Positions 10,474 to 20,864 of a stretch of 64,000 nucleotides of DNA are shown piece after piece. Below the pieces are notes generated by a model. That model worked only from the letters and a program-made list of their open reading frames with translations. It did no database searches and was not told the origin of the DNA. The stretch spans positions 1 through 64,000 of the forward strand of contig JFLG01000088.1 in assembly GCA_000634735.1 (NCBI GenBank), read 5' to 3'. Position 1 is the first letter of the stretch. Every line of letters starts with the position of its first letter. The position numbers and the translations under genes were made by a program. The DNA is from Prochlorococcus sp. scB241_528N17. GTDB taxonomy: Bacteria; Cyanobacteriota; Cyanobacteriia; PCC-6307; Cyanobiaceae.

Positions 10474-11016
10474 TTACTTGGAAAGGGATAAGCCAAGTTT
10501 TCTTATTTGTGAAGCAAGAGAAGCATCAATAACTTTTGATCCTACACTGGCGACGAAACCACCAATAAGAGATGGATCGATTTTAGTTACAAGTTCTAAT
10601 TTTTCAGTTCCAGCAATATTGATGATCTTTTTGGTAATTAAACCTTTCTGTTCATCAGTAAGCTCGACTGCAGAAGTAACAGTTGCTAAAGCAATATTAC
10701 TATTTTCTCGGTAAATCTCTAAAAATCTATCAAGAATTGAAGAAAGGATTCCAATTCTTTGCCTATCGGCCAATAATTTTAAGAAATTCAATAAAGAAGA
10801 ATTAACCTTTTTTGAAAAAATTTCATTAATGATTTTCTTCTTAGCATCTGTCTCTAAAATGGGAGAGGATAGTGCCTTCTCCAGTTCAGGGGAATCATTT
10901 ATTAATTCCAAGAGTTGTTTAACTTCAGAAACCATCTCTTCAGTTTGAGAATTTTCATTCACAACTTGAAGTAATGCCTCTGCGTATGGTGTAGTAACTG
11001 AATTTAAAAGTGGCAT
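10474..11016 (-). CDS. atpH: ATP synthase F1 delta subunit
   Basis: The peripheral-stalk subunit linking alpha to the b/b' stalk (atpD in cyanobacterial naming). At 180 aa it has the family's N-terminal helical bundle (TPYAEALLQVV) and the C-terminal signature IDPSLIGGFVASVGSKVID. The ATG at 11016 overlaps the TAA stop of the b gene by one base (TAATG), so translation is probably coupled. Confidence 0.96.
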   Translation of the reverse strand: MPLLNSVTTPYAEALLQVVNENSQTEEMVSEVKQLLELINDSPELEKALSSPILETDAKKKIINEIFSKKVNSSLLNFLKLLADRQRIGILSSILDRFLEIYRENSNIALATVTSAVELTDEQKGLITKKIINIAGTEKLELVTKIDPSLIGGFVASVGSKVIDASLASQIRKLGLSLSK

Positions 11017-11528
11017 TAGTTCACCTCAATATTGTTAATTGATTGAGTTACCAAATTTTCTTGAGTTGTTTTATCAAGTCGATTTGGGAGAGAATCTAAA
11101 GCTTTCTTAATTGCCAGTTCTACAGCTTCTTTTCGAAGTTGAGAAATTGCTCTGGATGCTTCTGAGCTCTCATCAGAGATTGCACTTTGTTTAATTCGTG
11201 CCATCTCCTCTATCGCTTTTTTCTCGCTTTCCATTCTGATTGATTCAGATCTTTTGAGGGAATCTGCTTTTATTTGAGAAGCTTTTTCTTCTGCTGAAGA
11301 TAAATCTTTCTTCGCCTTTTCTAAAGCTTGAGTTGCATTTAGAAGTCGATCTTCAGCATCTTTTAATTCAAGAAGGATTCCTTCTCTCCTTTTTTGAAGC
11401 ATTTTACCTAGGAAACCAGGCAAAAATTTATAAAGACCAAAAACTACTACAGCCCAATTAAGGATATTGGTTTCGAATAAATTGAAGTTCAATCCAAAAC
11501 CTTCTGTAGCTAAAAGAGTTAAATTCAT
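11016..11528 (-). CDS. atpF: ATP synthase Fo subunit b
   Basis: The peripheral-stalk membrane-anchored subunit. The 170-aa protein has one N-terminal transmembrane segment ([19 protein letters not shown]). A long charged coiled coil follows, rich in Glu, Lys and Ala ([20 protein letters not shown]). It overlaps the b' stop by four bases (ATGA) and the delta start by one base. b and b' pair as a heterodimer in photosynthetic bacteria, and both are present here. Confidence 0.95.
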   Translation of the reverse strand: MNLTLLATEGFGLNFNLFETNILNWAVVVFGLYKFLPGFLGKMLQKRREGILLELKDAEDRLLNATQALEKAKKDLSSAEEKASQIKADSLKRSESIRMESEKKAIEEMARIKQSAISDESSEASRAISQLRKEAVELAIKKALDSLPNRLDKTTQENLVTQSINNIEVN

Positions 11529-11986
11529 TTTTCTAGAATCAATCTATTAACAATAAGTTCGCTTAGATCATCAGCCTGTTTAGAAAGTTGATCACGAGCA
11601 GCAGACGTCTGACTTTCAATTTCTAGTCTTGCTTTTTCTTTTGAAGCATTTGCTTCATTGTTGGCAAGTTCTAGTGCTTCTTTATAAAGCTTGTCAGACT
11701 CATTCTCAGCTTCGCTCACAATTCTTTGGGCTTCTGTACGAGCACTTTGAAGCTGAGTTAATAAATCAGCTTCTAATTTTTTAACCTCAGAAAGTTTATT
11801 TTTGGCCTCAATAATATTATTACTTACAAACTTTTCTCTTTTTTCTACAACATTGCCAACAGGCTTAAAAAAGAGAGAATTTAATATGTAAGTAAGCGCA
11901 ACTACTTGTATCGCCATAAGTGGCAAAGTGGCATTTATGTCAAATAATCCACCTTCTGTAGCACCAAAAAAATTAAAGGCCAACAT
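11525..11986 (-). CDS. atpF2: ATP synthase Fo subunit b'
   Basis: The second, diverged b-type stalk subunit typical of cyanobacteria and plastids (atpG in cyanobacterial naming). The 153-aa protein has an N-terminal membrane helix ([20 protein letters not shown]) followed by the conserved [11 protein letters not shown] turn, then a coiled coil through the C-terminus. It starts 67 bases after the c-subunit gene and overlaps the b gene by four bases. Confidence 0.95.
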   Translation of the reverse strand: MLAFNFFGATEGGLFDINATLPLMAIQVVALTYILNSLFFKPVGNVVEKREKFVSNNIIEAKNKLSEVKKLEADLLTQLQSARTEAQRIVSEAENESDKLYKEALELANNEANASKEKARLEIESQTSAARDQLSKQADDLSELIVNRLILEK

Positions 11987-12053
11987 ATGATTCAGTTGAA
12001 GTTAAAAAATAAATTTAAATATTGCTAATAAGAATTAGAAGCAATATTAAATT

Positions 12054-12317
<264 letters not shown>

Positions 12318-12377
12318 TTAATACTTGTGATAATCTTTGTTGTCATACACGCTTGGACATCCTTTCTTTTAAGAATG

Positions 12378-12396
12378 GGTCTGATATATTCAGACC
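12378..12396 (-). repeat. Inverted repeat between ATP synthase a and c genes
   Basis: A perfect 7-bp stem GGTCTGA/TCAGACC with the 5-base loop TATAT lies in the 164-base a-c spacer. There is no run of T after it on the minus strand, so it is not a standard intrinsic terminator. It could be an RNA stability or processing element that favours c-subunit mRNA. A weaker second pairing (CAGAC at 12424-12428 with GTCTG at 12442-12446) reuses the same CAGAC core. Confidence 0.5.
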
Positions 12397-12463
12397 TACG
12401 CGATTAGATATTTTGCCAGATTACAGACTCTTTGTAAAAGCGTCTGAATGTATTAGAAGACAG

Positions 12464-13189
12464 CTAATGATGTTCTTCAACTGCTTCTCCAATGTAATAG
12501 GCTGCCAAAGTTGCGAAAATTAATGCCTGAATTGCACTAGTAAACAATCCTAGGAACATAACAGGTATTGGGAGAATTAGCGGAACTAAAAAGACTAGAA
12601 CACCAACAACAAGTTCATCAGCCAAAATATTTCCAAATAACCTGAAAGAGAGTGATAAAGGTTTCGTAAAATCCTCTAAAATTTTGAAAGGAAGCATAAT
12701 CGGAGTTGGGTGAACATAGTATTCAAAGTATCTCCAACCCTTATTGCTTAAACCTGCATAGAAATAAGAAAGTGAAACCAATAAAGCCAAAGCTATAGTT
12801 GTATTGATATCAGCAGTAGGTGCTCCTAATTCTCCACTTGGTAACTTAATTAATCTCCAAGGAATTAAAGCTCCTCCCCAATTACTAACAAAGACGAATA
12901 AAAATAAAGTACCTATAAACGGCATCCAATCTCTATAAACTTTTTCACCTATTTGCGTCCTAGCAAGATCTCTTATGTAATCCCAGAGGAACTCAAGCAA
13001 GTTTTGAAGGCCTTTAGGATCATTTTCCATCTTTTTAGTTCCTAAAGAAATAAAAACTAATAACGCTCCTAATAAAATCCAAGATGTTAAAAATACCTGC
13101 CCATGTAGTCTGATATTTCCAATTTGCCAATAAAGATGTTGACCAACTTCTAATGCTGCAAAATTTGTTAGCAAGGAATTAAAAAACAT
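12464..13189 (-). CDS. atpB: ATP synthase Fo subunit a
   Basis: The stator half-channel subunit (atpI in cyanobacterial naming). The 241-aa protein has five or more hydrophobic helices. The conserved [21 protein letters not shown] carries the essential Arg, and the late helix is [20 protein letters not shown]. The length matches the cyanobacterial family. It lies 23 bases after atp1 and is separated from the c gene by an unusually long spacer. Confidence 0.96.
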   Translation of the reverse strand: MFFNSLLTNFAALEVGQHLYWQIGNIRLHGQVFLTSWILLGALLVFISLGTKKMENDPKGLQNLLEFLWDYIRDLARTQIGEKVYRDWMPFIGTLFLFVFVSNWGGALIPWRLIKLPSGELGAPTADINTTIALALLVSLSYFYAGLSNKGWRYFEYYVHPTPIMLPFKILEDFTKPLSLSFRLFGNILADELVVGVLVFLVPLILPIPVMFLGLFTSAIQALIFATLAAYYIGEAVEEHH

Positions 13190-13212
13190 TTGTTTTGAAT
13201 AAAAAAATTTAC

Positions 13213-13689
13213 TTAAGAACGAGAAAAATAAAGAATGAGTGAAGGCTTATAAATGAAAAAACCTATCATTGCAGGAAAAATATCCAAAGATCCTAGCTTG
13301 CTCGCAAAAATAAAGAGGCAAACTGGAACTAATAGTTGCAATTTTGATACACCAGATGATTCTTTACCAAGTTTCCCTATACTTTTAGCAAGCAAACGTA
13401 GGTAAAAAATACCGGATATTGCACCTATAAAAATACTAAAACCAAAAGTAAATCCTAGAAAAATTCCAGTTATTGAAGCTAGTAAAATAGAAACAATAAA
13501 AGTAATTCCAAAAATTGTTAATTGCAATTTTGTGTATTCATCATTTTGAGAAAGCAAATTATCTAATTGATTGGCAATGCCAGATTTACTTTCTTTGATG
13601 ATCGAATTATTCAGGGATCGAGGAAATTGAACATTCTCATTAGAGGGATGCTCAAGTTTTTTTCTATTTGAGTCCACTAATGTGAACAT
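13213..13689 (-). CDS. atp1: ATP synthase-associated protein Atp1 (subunit I)
   Basis: First gene of the atp operon. The 158-aa protein has a hydrophilic N-terminal stretch of about 55 residues followed by four hydrophobic segments (starting [19 protein letters not shown], ending [19 protein letters not shown]). Its position upstream of subunit a and its four-helix layout match AtpI/Atp1. Those proteins aid assembly of the c ring in other bacteria, though the cyanobacterial form is poorly conserved in sequence. The ATG at 13689 follows a good -10 box. Confidence 0.85.
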   Translation of the reverse strand: MFTLVDSNRKKLEHPSNENVQFPRSLNNSIIKESKSGIANQLDNLLSQNDEYTKLQLTIFGITFIVSILLASITGIFLGFTFGFSIFIGAISGIFYLRLLAKSIGKLGKESSGVSKLQLLVPVCLFIFASKLGSLDIFPAMIGFFIYKPSLILYFSRS

Positions 13690-13721
13690 AGCTTAGAACC
13701 CTCGCTGAATGGTTTGAAGTA

Positions 13722-13727
13722 AGTATA
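13722..13727 (-). promoter_or_regulatory. Candidate -10 box of the atp operon promoter
   Basis: TATACT on the minus strand (TATAAT with one change) lies 33 bases upstream of the Atp1 ATG, giving a leader of roughly 25 bases. No convincing -35 box is seen, as is usual in Prochlorococcus. The rest of the 266-base divergent spacer (13690-13955) is T/A-rich, and I see no further ORF in it. Confidence 0.45.
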
Positions 13728-13955
13728 TAAACTCACGGAATCTATCACGGAGAGGTGCCTTTTAGCTAGTTTTTTTTTATAAAAAATTAATTCTTAAGAT
13801 TTATGATGAATCTGTAGTCCTTTTTTTACTTTATTCTTCAAAAATAAAATTTATGAAAAGTCATCTTTTTTATTGCTTTAACACTATAAAACGTTAATAA
13901 AAGACTTGGCAAAATCTCAATTAAACGTCTCAATAGTACATATACATCTAAAAAA

Positions 13956-15191
13956 TTGGAGATAAGTCAAGAAAAAATAAAATACAAAAGAATTTCTAAA
14001 AGAAAAAAAACCTTTAGTTCTAATTACAAAAAAAATTTAAGCAATTTAACAGAGTCTATATTTCCCTTACCTTGGACGATATGGCCTTATGAGGCAAAAA
14101 TCCTTGTTGTTCTCATTGGAATTTGGTCAATATTAGGAATATGCATTCTTGGATCATCAAGTTGGTGGGTGGCTAGTAGGGAAATGGGAAATTGGGCTTA
14201 CTTCTTAAAAAAACAAATTATTTGGACAATTCCAGGAGTTGGTTTATTTTATTTTATCCTGAATACAAACATTAGAAATCTTTTAAAGTTTTCAAGAATT
14301 ATTTTTTTTATTTTATTTTTTTTATTATTACTAACCAATATTACTGGAATTACAGTTAACGGATCTTCAAGATGGCTAGTACTAGGAAATTTACGTCTAC
14401 AACCATCTGAATTAATTAAGCCTTTTCTAATTCTAGAAGCTTCTAACCTTTTCGCTCATTGGAATTTGATTAAGAATGATAAAAAATTAATTTCAATATT
14501 CTCTTTTGGATTATTAATTTTATTAATACTAAAGCAGCCTAATTTAAGTACTGCGTCATTAACTGGAATTCTTTTTTGGATAATGGGTTTATGTGGAGGC
14601 GTAAAACTAAGTTCTCTCTGCTCATTTGCCTCATTAGGATTTATTACTGGATGTATTAGTATCCTCAATAACGAATATCAAAAACTTAGAGTTACTTCAT
14701 TTATTAATCCTTGGAAGGATCAGCAGGAAAGTGGATTTCAATTGGTTCAAAGTTTATTAGCAATTGGTTCAGGGGGCCTATTCGGGCAAGGTTTTGGCTT
14801 GTCTATACAAAAATTACAGTACCTACCTTTTATGTACACAGATTTTATTTTTGCCATTTTTGCTGAAGAATTTGGTTTGTTAGGGTGTATTTTATTCCTA
14901 GGTTTTCTAGCAGTTTTCTCCTATATAACCTTAAGAATTGCTCTAAAGTGCAGGAACAACTATACAAAATTAGTTTCTATTGGATGTGGTGTATTGTTGA
15001 TAGGTCAATCGATAATGCATATTGCTGTAGCAACAGGCTCTATGCCTACTACTGGCTTACCACTACCTTTCATTAGTTATGGTGGGAATTCATTAATCGC
15101 ATCATTTTTTATTGCAGGGATGTTACTGAGATGTTCATTAGAATCTACAGGCTTCATAGGTATGATTAGTACACGAAAGACTCTTAATTAG
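13956..15191 (+). CDS. ftsW: Septal peptidoglycan polymerase FtsW
   Basis: SEDS-family glycosyltransferase that acts with a class b PBP at the division site. The 411-aa protein has about 45 N-terminal cytosolic residues rich in Lys/Ser, then about ten membrane helices. Family signatures include NGSSRWLVLG, LQPSELIKP, and near the C-terminus FAEEFGLLG and LPLPFISYGGNSLIASF. The only start giving full length is TTG at 13956; I see no ATG nearby, so this start is tentative. It leads a plus-strand set with ccdA and ccs1. Confidence 0.93.
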   Translation: MEISQEKIKYKRISKRKKTFSSNYKKNLSNLTESIFPLPWTIWPYEAKILVVLIGIWSILGICILGSSSWWVASREMGNWAYFLKKQIIWTIPGVGLFYFILNTNIRNLLKFSRIIFFILFFLLLLTNITGITVNGSSRWLVLGNLRLQPSELIKPFLILEASNLFAHWNLIKNDKKLISIFSFGLLILLILKQPNLSTASLTGILFWIMGLCGGVKLSSLCSFASLGFITGCISILNNEYQKLRVTSFINPWKDQQESGFQLVQSLLAIGSGGLFGQGFGLSIQKLQYLPFMYTDFIFAIFAEEFGLLGCILFLGFLAVFSYITLRIALKCRNNYTKLVSIGCGVLLIGQSIMHIAVATGSMPTTGLPLPFISYGGNSLIASFFIAGMLLRCSLESTGFIGMISTRKTLN

Positions 15192-15273
15192 TTAGAATTT
15201 ATAAGATTTAAGTCAAGCTATCGAATCATTTAATTTAGTTATTTCAGAATTATCTCAAAAGGGTAATCTGCTT

Positions 15274-15930
15274 ATGCAGAATGGCCTTGATAGCCCTGGA
15301 CCATTTACTATATTTTTGGTTTTCAGTGCAGGACTTTTAACAAGTCTTGGTCCATGCTCATTATCATTACTTCCAGTGACAATTGCTTATATAGGAGGAA
15401 CAGAGAAAAATAAATTTAAACTTATTAGTTTTTCAGGAGGAGTAGTTTTTTCGCTTGTTGCACTGGGGGCTGCGAGTGGATTCTTAGGTAAAATATATGG
15501 GCAAATTCCAGCTTATTACACTTCGATTGTTGCCTTGATAGCAATAATAATGGGTTTAAATTTACTAGGAATTTTAAAGTTTAAGTTCCCGAATGGACCT
15601 GATCTAAAAAAAATAGAGGACAAGATACCATCCCTCGTAGCACCTTTTGCGATAGGAACTACTTTTGGACTAGCCTCTTCACCTTGCATTACTCCAGTTT
15701 TAGCAACTCTTCTAGCTTGGGTATCGCAAGCTAAAAACCCGATAATCTCAATTATTTTTTTATTTTTCTTTGGAATAGGCCAAGTCACTCCACTAATTAT
15801 TGCGGGAGCCACAGCAGAAAACTTAAAAAAATTTTTAGAGCTTAGAAAATTTAGTCAAATAATTCCTACCTTAAGTGGGATATTTTTAGTAGCACTAGGA
15901 TTATTAAATTTATTTTCAAATTGGATTTAA
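15274..15930 (+). CDS. ccdA: Cytochrome c biogenesis protein CcdA
   Basis: Moves reducing equivalents from the stroma-side thioredoxin across the thylakoid membrane to keep apocytochrome c cysteines reduced (system II maturation). The 218-aa protein has six hydrophobic helices. The redox-active cysteines sit in LGPCSLSLLP and SSPCITPVLA, each next to prolines, as in CcdA/DsbD. Its stop is directly followed by the ccs1 ATG with no gap. Confidence 0.95.
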   Translation: MQNGLDSPGPFTIFLVFSAGLLTSLGPCSLSLLPVTIAYIGGTEKNKFKLISFSGGVVFSLVALGAASGFLGKIYGQIPAYYTSIVALIAIIMGLNLLGILKFKFPNGPDLKKIEDKIPSLVAPFAIGTTFGLASSPCITPVLATLLAWVSQAKNPIISIIFLFFFGIGQVTPLIIAGATAENLKKFLELRKFSQIIPTLSGIFLVALGLLNLFSNWI

Positions 15931-17217
15931 ATGATTATTTTTAAGAATCTAATTTTAAAAATATCAAGTTTAAGATTCGCAATATCACTGATAATCTTCA
16001 TAGCTATTGCCAGTGGTATAGGTACTTTTATACCTCAAGATAATAATAATAAATTTTATATTGATAATTTCGATAAAGCTCCCATTTTTGGATTTTTAGA
16101 TGGAGAAAAAGTTTTAAAACTTCAATTGGATCATATATATACTAGCTTTTGGTTTTTATTTACATTAATTCTTCTTTGCATTTCTCTAGCAGCTTGTAGT
16201 TTCAGGAGGCAAATTCCTTCATTAAAAGCTTCATTAAAATGGATTGAATATCGGAGCGAAAAAAAATTTAGCAAACTGCAACTAACTACAAGTCACCCAA
16301 TCAATCAAGATGGTGAACATATATCAAAAGTAGATTTATTACTTAAAAAAAAAGGATGGAAAACATACAAATTTAATAGTCATATTTCTGCAAGAAAAGG
16401 GTTAATTGGAAAAATCGGTCCTTTAGTTGTACATATCGGATTAATAGTCTTACTTATAGGTTCAGCATATGGAAGTTTTACAAGTCAATCAAAAGAACAA
16501 TACTTAGTGCCTGGAGAAACTTTAGATCTTGTTAATGAGAGCACAAACTCAAAAGCCAACGTAAAATTAGTCGATTTTTCTATAGAACGTGAAAGCGATG
16601 GTGTGCCCAAACAGTTTATTTCAAAATTAAATTTTTCTTCTGAAGATCTAAATTTAAATGAAATAAAAACAACCAAAGTTAATCACCCAATAAGGTTTAA
16701 AGGATTAACTATTTATCAAGCAGATTGGGCAATATCAAATGTTGTTTTAGAAATAGATAATATACTTTATCAATTACAACTAAAGGAGATTCCAGAAATC
16801 GGTAATCAAGTTTGGGGAGTTTTAGTTGAATTAGGATCGGAGACAAAAAAAAATTTCCTTTTAACAATAGATAATGAAAATGGTCCACTTAAAATTTCGA
16901 ATATAGAAAATTTTTCCGGGAATAATCTCTATATCAATGACGATCCTTTAGAAGTTAACTCTTCAAAAGTATCTCTGAAAAAAATAATCCCCAGCAGTGG
17001 ATTAATAATTAAAAATGATCCGTCTATACCATTTATTTACTTTTCTTTTATCTTAATAATTTTTGGAACAATAATAAGTCTTATACCAACTAACCAATTA
17101 TGGATTCTGGTAAATAAAGAATCACAAAAGTTATCTATTGGAGGCCTTAGTAATAAAAATCTAGTTGGTTTTAAAAAAGAATTTTTTAAATTATCAGACG
17201 AAATAAAAAATTTTTAA
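15931..17217 (+). CDS. ccs1: Cytochrome c biogenesis protein Ccs1 (ResB family)
   Basis: Partner of CcsA in system II haem attachment to c-type cytochromes. The 428-aa protein has three N-terminal membrane helices (first [20 protein letters not shown] followed by PQ; third [20 protein letters not shown]) and a large lumenal domain (about residues 185-360). A final C-terminal helix ([19 protein letters not shown]) completes the fold. The helix-3 His (VVHIG) is in the expected place. It ends in TTAA, sharing its stop with the convergent queF. Confidence 0.94.
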   Translation: MIIFKNLILKISSLRFAISLIIFIAIASGIGTFIPQDNNNKFYIDNFDKAPIFGFLDGEKVLKLQLDHIYTSFWFLFTLILLCISLAACSFRRQIPSLKASLKWIEYRSEKKFSKLQLTTSHPINQDGEHISKVDLLLKKKGWKTYKFNSHISARKGLIGKIGPLVVHIGLIVLLIGSAYGSFTSQSKEQYLVPGETLDLVNESTNSKANVKLVDFSIERESDGVPKQFISKLNFSSEDLNLNEIKTTKVNHPIRFKGLTIYQADWAISNVVLEIDNILYQLQLKEIPEIGNQVWGVLVELGSETKKNFLLTIDNENGPLKISNIENFSGNNLYINDDPLEVNSSKVSLKKIIPSSGLIIKNDPSIPFIYFSFILIIFGTIISLIPTNQLWILVNKESQKLSIGGLSNKNLVGFKKEFFKLSDEIKNF

Positions 17218-17624
17218 TTTCTTTTCTGCCCACTAAAAATATCTAACTGCATAGAAACATTCCCTCTAGGGTTAAATGCAGCATTTAAATGTATCCAGTG
17301 AGGTGAACCTTCATTAACTAAATCATCCATAATTCTATTCACAACTTCCTCATGTGATATTTTTATATCCCTAAAATTATTAATATAAAGCTTTAAAGAC
17401 TTCAACTCATAGACTTTCAAATTAGGTTGATAAATAATATTTAGCTTTGCAAAATCTGGATAACCAGAAAAGGGGCACTTACATGTAAATTCAGGTAACT
17501 GAATAGAAATTTCATAAATTCTTTTCTTATTTGGATTATCGAAACAAATTATTTTTGATTCTTCAATAATTCTTTCACCATATAGCGGTCTTTGAGTCGA
17601 ATCTTCTAATTTAGCTGTACTCAT
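17214..17624 (-). CDS. queF: NADPH-dependent 7-cyano-7-deazaguanine reductase
   Basis: Reduces preQ0 to preQ1 in queuosine synthesis for tRNA. The 136-aa length fits the short (B. subtilis-type) QueF. The nucleophile C50 lies in [10 protein letters not shown] with D57 as the acid residue. The substrate/NADPH motif is [14 protein letters not shown]. The conserved H and E residues are in HEEVVNRI and [12 protein letters not shown]. It faces the ccs1 gene tail to tail with a four-base overlap. Confidence 0.96.
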   Translation of the reverse strand: MSTAKLEDSTQRPLYGERIIEESKIICFDNPNKKRIYEISIQLPEFTCKCPFSGYPDFAKLNIIYQPNLKVYELKSLKLYINNFRDIKISHEEVVNRIMDDLVNEGSPHWIHLNAAFNPRGNVSMQLDIFSGQKRN

Positions 17625-17748
17625 TTTTAGTAGAACTTTTTTACTAAACCTATATAAAAACTATATATAAAGAAAAAATATTCGCAAAAGTATCAACAAA
17701 TCTAATTATTACAATTGACTAAGTCAAAAGATGTTAAATCTTATTTTT

Positions 17749-17791
17749 GTATCAATAGTAACATTCATAATGTCCGCTGAAAGGTTTATAT
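17749..17791 (+). promoter_or_regulatory. Candidate NtcA-activated promoter upstream of the 81-aa gene and glnB
   Basis: GTA at 17749-17751, eight bases, then AAC at 17760-17762 resembles the NtcA site GTA-N8-TAC with one mismatch in the second half. Exactly 22 bases later TTTATAT (17785-17791) could be the -10 box, which is the spacing of NtcA class II promoters. The predicted start of transcription is about 15-20 bases before the ATG at 17815. Confidence 0.45.
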
Positions 17792-17814
17792 GAGTTTAGT
17801 TTAATGAAAATTTA

Positions 17815-18060
17815 ATGGACATTTGTTTGATAACTATCGATAACAACTTAAATAAATCCCTTCAACCAAAAACTGCAATTGGAATGTTATGGCTTCAAAC
17901 ACACTTTGAGAATAATCAGTGGGAAGCGTTATCAAATAGTACAGTAATAATTTCTGAAGAAAATTCCCAACTATTAATTGAAGACGCCAAGAATGCAGGC
18001 ATTAATGTTGAATGTTTTTCTGATATTTCAATGTTGGATGTTTTCCAAAAAAACAATTAA
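17815..18060 (+). CDS. Conserved hypothetical protein, 81 aa, upstream of glnB
   Basis: A small soluble protein with no membrane segment. It begins MDICLITIDNNLNKSL and has the segment AIGMLWLQTHFENNQWEAL, then an acidic second half (ISEENSQLLIEDAKNAGI). I do not recognise a domain. It lies 24 bases upstream of the PII gene, on the same strand and behind the candidate NtcA promoter, so it is probably cotranscribed with glnB. A role in nitrogen regulation is inference from position only. Confidence 0.75.
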   Translation: MDICLITIDNNLNKSLQPKTAIGMLWLQTHFENNQWEALSNSTVIISEENSQLLIEDAKNAGINVECFSDISMLDVFQKNN

Positions 18061-18425
<365 letters not shown>

Positions 18426-18435
<10 letters not shown>

Positions 18436-19238
18436 TCTTTTACTAAATTTTGTATATATTCACTATTAATACTTTTATTTGATTGACGTCCTAAGGTCAT
18501 CCAAGCTAGATATTCATGATTTCCAGCAGGACCTACCAGCGGAGAAGCTATCAAATTCTTTATATTCCATTGGAAATTCTTAGCAGCATGGATAACAGAC
18601 TCTATAGCCTCAGTATGGAATTTAGGATTGCGAACAACACCACCTTTACTGACTTTATCTTTACCCACCTCAAATTGGGGTTTAATCAAAAATATTCCCT
18701 CAATACAATCACCTTCTAATAAATTACCAATAGATTTAAAAACTAACTTTAATGAAATAAAAGACAAATCAGCAACGACAAAATTTGGTAACTCATTACT
18801 TCTAGATAAAAGATCATTAGGCTTTAAATTTCGAATATTAGTTCGTTCAAAAAGTATGACTTTTGGATTATTTCTAATCTTCCATGCAGTCTGCCCATAA
18901 CCAACATCTATCCCATAAACTAACTTTGCTCCTTGTTGCAATAAGCAATCAGTAAATCCTCCAGTAGAGATTCCTGCGTCAATACATATTTTATCTTTTA
19001 CTTTAATTTCAAGTTTATTAAATGCCTCCAATAATTTTTCGCCGCCCCTCGATACAAACATAGGTTCGGAATCAATAAAAAATTCAGATCCAATTAATAC
19101 TTGTTGTCCAGGTTTATCCCATACTTTTCCATTAATATCTCTAACTTTGCCCGCAAGAATTAAACCTTGGGCTTTTTGACGAGTTTCACATAAACCACTT
19201 TTAATAAGATAAAGGTCTAATCTACTTTTTTGAATCAT
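18426..19238 (-). CDS. tlyA: TlyA-family rRNA 2'-O-methyltransferase
   Basis: The 270-aa protein has an N-terminal S4 RNA-binding domain (about 1-62, RLDLYLIKSGLCETRQKAQG) and an FtsJ-like SAM-dependent methyltransferase domain. The TlyA signature DAGISTGGFTDCLLQQGA is at about residues 92-109, with FVVADLSFISL and LIKPQFE later. Relatives methylate 16S/23S rRNA cytidines; the old 'hemolysin' label is misleading. It converges on glnB with a two-base gap. Confidence 0.93.
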
Positions 19239-19377
19239 CTATTAATCAATAAAAAAAGACTGAATAATGAACTTCTACAAGATTAAGATCCAAATTCTTT
19301 AATACCCTCCAATTTTAAATAAGAACTAACAAATTACCCATTATTAAAGAAAGGAATAAATGCAAACATATTCATAT

Positions 19378-19455
19378 TTAAGCTTTCTTAATTAGCCAGA
19401 AAAATGTTACATAAGAAAATAATAGCCAGGCAAATATGTTCAATGGCAAGTACAT
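19378..19455 (-). CDS. Possible 25-aa single-helix membrane peptide
   Basis: An ATG at 19455 opens a 25-codon frame whose product is almost wholly one hydrophobic helix (NIFAWLLFSYVTFFWL) ending in IKKA. That layout is typical of small thylakoid subunits. A possible -10 (TATAAC at 19487-19492, minus strand) lies upstream. The frame can be extended into the purB start region, which may mean it is chance. I do not recognise it. The rest of the 282-base spacer 19239-19520 shows nothing else. Confidence 0.3.
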   Translation of the reverse strand: MYLPLNIFAWLLFSYVTFFWLIKKA

Positions 19456-19520
19456 CTTTAAGGTATAGAGCAATAATTCGATTTTGGTTATAAAGTTTAA
19501 ATTGATAATTAATAAAAATT

Positions 19521-20816
19521 GTGATCGAGCGTTACACATTACCCGAAATGGGGAAAATCTGGACTGATAGCGCAAAATTCCAGAGTTGGCTTAAGGTTGA
19601 AATAGCTGCATGTGAAGCAAATTTTTCCCTGGGGAAAATTCCTAATAATGCCATGAAAGAAATACGTTCAAATGCAAAGTTTGATGAATCTAGAATTACA
19701 GAAATTGAGAAAGAAGTTAAACATGATGTCATAGCATTTCTTACAAGCGTTAATGAATTTGTAGGAGATTCTGGAAGATACATACATGTTGGTATGACCA
19801 GTAGTGATGTACTTGATACTGGCTTATCTCTTCAGTTAAAAGATTCTTGCGAATTGTTATTAGAAGAAATTGAGAACCTAGAAAATGAAGTTAGATTATT
19901 AGCAAGGAAGCATAAAAATACCTTAATGATTGGCAGATCTCATGCAATTCATGGGGAGCCAATTTCCTTCGGTTTTAAACTTGCTGGATGGTTAGCAGAA
20001 ATAATAAGGAACAAAAAAAGATTGTTAACACTGAAAGAATCTGTAGCTATTGGACAAATAAGTGGTGCAATGGGAACTTACGCTAATACGAATCCAAAAA
20101 TAGAACAAATAACTTGTGATTTACTCGGCTTAAAACCTGATACAGCAAGTACGCAGGTCATATCGAGAGACAGGCATGCAGAATATGTCCAAACTATTGC
20201 ACTTGTTGGCGCTTCTCTAGATAGATTCGCAACTGAAATAAGAAATTTACAAAGAACTGATGTTTTAGAAGTTGAGGAGGGCTTTACAAAAGGGCAAAAA
20301 GGAAGTTCTGCTATGCCTCATAAAAGAAATCCTATTCGAAGTGAAAGAGTAAGTGGTTTAGCAAGAATTTTGAGGAGTTACGTCTTAACAGCACTAGAAA
20401 ATGTTCCACTTTGGCACGAAAGAGATATAAGCCATAGTTCAAATGAACGTATCATGTTACCTGACGTATCAATCTGTTTGCATTTTATGCTTAGGGAAAT
20501 GAAAGATATAGTAAGCAATTTGGAAGTTTATCCAAAAAATATGCTCAAAAACTTAAATATATATGGTGGTGTGATCTTTAGTCAGAAAGTTTTACTTTTG
20601 CTTGTAGAAAAGGGCTTATCTAGAGAAAAGGCTTATAGTTTAGTACAAAAAAATGCACATCAAGCTTGGAATACTCAAAATGGGAATTTCAAACAAAATA
20701 TTGAAAGAGATAATGAAATAATGGATTTTATTGATCAAAGTGACTTAGAAGAATGTTTTAATCCTTCAATTCATCTCAATAATTTAAGTGTAATATGGGA
20801 GAAGTTAGGTATCTAG
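19521..20816 (+). CDS. purB: Adenylosuccinate lyase
   Basis: Catalyses two fumarate-releasing steps in purine synthesis (SAICAR to AICAR, and adenylosuccinate to AMP). The 431-aa protein carries the superfamily signature GSSAMPHKRNP (about residues 258-268), the catalytic-region TSSDVLDTG and the HAIHGEPISFG segment. The start is GTG at 19521, which begins MIERYTLPEMG as in the family. It is followed 48 bases later by fumC. The two genes are members of the same fold superfamily and both release or use fumarate. Confidence 0.97.
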   Translation: MIERYTLPEMGKIWTDSAKFQSWLKVEIAACEANFSLGKIPNNAMKEIRSNAKFDESRITEIEKEVKHDVIAFLTSVNEFVGDSGRYIHVGMTSSDVLDTGLSLQLKDSCELLLEEIENLENEVRLLARKHKNTLMIGRSHAIHGEPISFGFKLAGWLAEIIRNKKRLLTLKESVAIGQISGAMGTYANTNPKIEQITCDLLGLKPDTASTQVISRDRHAEYVQTIALVGASLDRFATEIRNLQRTDVLEVEEGFTKGQKGSSAMPHKRNPIRSERVSGLARILRSYVLTALENVPLWHERDISHSSNERIMLPDVSICLHFMLREMKDIVSNLEVYPKNMLKNLNIYGGVIFSQKVLLLLVEKGLSREKAYSLVQKNAHQAWNTQNGNFKQNIERDNEIMDFIDQSDLEECFNPSIHLNNLSVIWEKLGI

Positions 20817-20864
20817 GATTACTGAAAACCTTATCTAAGTTAAACCAGTGTTTTCAGAGGAATA

